Below are positions 63,084 through 64,000 of a DNA stretch of 64,000 nt, in pieces (position 1 is the first letter of the stretch; each line of letters starts with the position of its first letter). Made by a program: the position numbers and the translations under genes. This DNA is from Chryseobacterium soldanellicola (GTDB lineage Bacteria; Bacteroidota; Bacteroidia; Flavobacteriales; Weeksellaceae): contig NZ_FNKL01000001.1 in NCBI RefSeq assembly GCF_900100115.1, positions 62,001 to 126,000 on the forward strand, in the 5' to 3' direction. The notes under the pieces were generated by a model. It was not told where the DNA came from. It worked only from the letters and a program-made list of their open reading frames with translations, and made no database searches.

Positions 63084-64000
63084 TTATATTGTCATTGAGA
63101 ATATCCTTGTTTCAGGTTTGTTTCTCATCATTCTTAAATCGAAAACCATGGCGACATTTCTTGTAAATGCTCTTCCTTTTTCGGTAATTTTAATTTGATT
63201 GTCATTAATTTCAACCAGATGATCATTTTCCATTTCTTTCAGCATTTCAAAAGCATTTTCCAGTTCAGGAAAAGAATTCTGGGAATCAAAAGTTGTTTCC
63301 AGCTGACACATTAAATTTAAAATATGTCTTCTTACAATTAAATCTTCTTCATTCAAAATATGTCCTTTCACAACAGGAATTTCGCCTTCTTCAACTATTT
63401 TCTGATACTCTTCCACTGTTTTCACATTTTGTGCGAAGGCATACCATGAATCTGAAATAGCAGACATTCCAAGACCCACCATCAATTGCGTATTGCTTGA
63501 GGTGTAGCCCATAAAATTTCTGTGTAATTTTTTATGAATTAAAGATTGATACAAATCGTCATGTTCCAAGGAAAAGTGGTCCATTCCTACTTCGATGTAT
63601 CCTAAATCTTCCAATAATTTTTTCCCGTCTTCATACAGGCGGCGTTTTTCTTCTCCACTTGGCAGGTCATTTTCATCGAAACCTCTTTGTCCGACACCTT
63701 TCACCCATGGAACGTGAGCGTAAGAATAAAACGCCAAACGGTCCGGCTTCAATTCCATTGTTTTACGAATAGTGTGTTCCATCGCTTCCCAACTTTGATG
63801 CGGAAGTCCGAAAACCAAATCATGGCTGATTCCTCTGTAACCGATCTCTCTCGCCCATTCCGTCACTTCCTTCACCTTTTCAAAAGGCTGGATTCTGTTG
63901 ATTGCTTTCTGAACTTTAGGATCATAATCCTGCACGCCAAAACTCACTCTTCTGAATCCTAAATTATATAAAGTCTGAAGATGATCTTTTGATGTATTAT
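63084..64000 (-). CDS. hemN: Oxygen-independent coproporphyrinogen III oxidase, C-terminal part (cut by window edge)
   Basis: The frame is open from the right edge; 305 codons are seen. LQTLYNLGFRRVSFGVQDYDPKVQ at the edge is the HemN barrel region after the radical-SAM cysteines, which lie outside the window. SHDLVFGLPHQ and AFYSYAHVPWVKGVGQRG follow, and the C-terminal HemN domain ends with GRAFTRNVAMVFD. The GTG inside VSFGV is not the true start. It makes protoporphyrinogen IX without oxygen. Confidence 0.94.
   Translation of the reverse strand, partial: NTSKDHLQTLYNLGFRRVSFGVQDYDPKVQKAINRIQPFEKVKEVTEWAREIGYRGISHDLVFGLPHQSWEAMEHTIRKTMELKPDRLAFYSYAHVPWVKGVGQRGFDENDLPSGEEKRRLYEDGKKLLEDLGYIEVGMDHFSLEHDDLYQSLIHKKLHRNFMGYTSSNTQLMVGLGMSAISDSWYAFAQNVKTVEEYQKIVEEGEIPVVKGHILNEEDLIVRRHILNLMCQLETTFDSQNSFPELENAFEMLKEMENDHLVEINDNQIKITEKGRAFTRNVAMVFDLRMMRNKPETRIFSMTI

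Noticed and set aside
1..64000. tRNA, rRNA and riboswitch genes
   Set aside because: No T-arm/anticodon pattern, rRNA-like stretch or known riboswitch core was recognised on either strand by eye; a covariance search would be needed to exclude them.

Overview
This window looks like chromosomal DNA from a Flavobacteriales bacterium of the Chryseobacterium type (Weeksellaceae). The clues are AT-rich DNA, a fused SecDF, a C-terminal type IX secretion tail on a sugar dehydrogenase, a solitary HsdR-N nuclease gene beside holA, arginine synthesis through an ArgF'-type acylornithine transcarbamylase, and promoters of the Bacteroidota form (TTTG, about 19-20 bp, TAnnTTTG). The genus is inferred from protein resemblance, not from a search. 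No rRNA, tRNA, CRISPR array or prophage was seen.

Layout. 1-14839 (minus strand) is a Wzx/Wzy capsule or exopolysaccharide locus: CapD-like dehydratase, Wza, Wzc tyrosine kinase, UDP-GlcNAc 4-epimerase and UDP-sugar dehydrogenase (a likely UDP-GalNAcA route), Wzy polymerase, a secreted beta-helix protein, Wzx flippase, an acyltransferase, an ATP-grasp protein and two glycosyltransferases, the last cut by the window edge. 15-22 kb holds housekeeping genes (trxB, holA, a HAD phosphatase, a dienelactone hydrolase, small lipoproteins and enzymes, ogt). 22.5-29.6 kb is a complete oxidative (non-phosphorylating) L-fucose pathway with FucP, mutarotase, dehydrogenase, lactonase, UxaA-type dehydratase, a second dehydrogenase and an FAH-family hydrolase. 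A toxin-antitoxin pair with a frameshifted toxin follows at 29.75-30.29 kb. 30.3-36.4 kb carries carB, a REP-type tyrosine transposase, carA and pyrB. 36.5-46 kb carries an Lrp regulator and the whole arginine pathway, fed by the same carbamoyl phosphate. 46.4-64 kb has acs, a RelA/SpoT homologue with nhaA, rRNA and tRNA methylases, tatA, an efflux pump, secDF, a PQQ-type sugar dehydrogenase and part of hemN.

The most notable content is in the regulatory and repeat layers. (1) pyrB has a consensus promoter, an almost leaderless 23-codon leader ORF, a pause-type hairpin, a U-rich stretch and a terminator whose stem starts at the leader stop codon. This is the architecture of enterobacterial pyrBI UTP-sensing attenuation. 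(2) A roughly 200-bp element occurs twice in the arg operon. Its nested stems are kept although their sequences differ, so base pairing appears to be conserved. (3) A REP-type transposase sits between carA and carB, amid a family of two-hairpin elements whose copies also occupy gaps in the pyr and arg operons and one distant gap. (4) A second REP family has compensatory stem changes, and one copy lies in frame inside argF'. Most gaps in the carbamoyl-phosphate/pyrimidine/arginine region hold one of these repeats.
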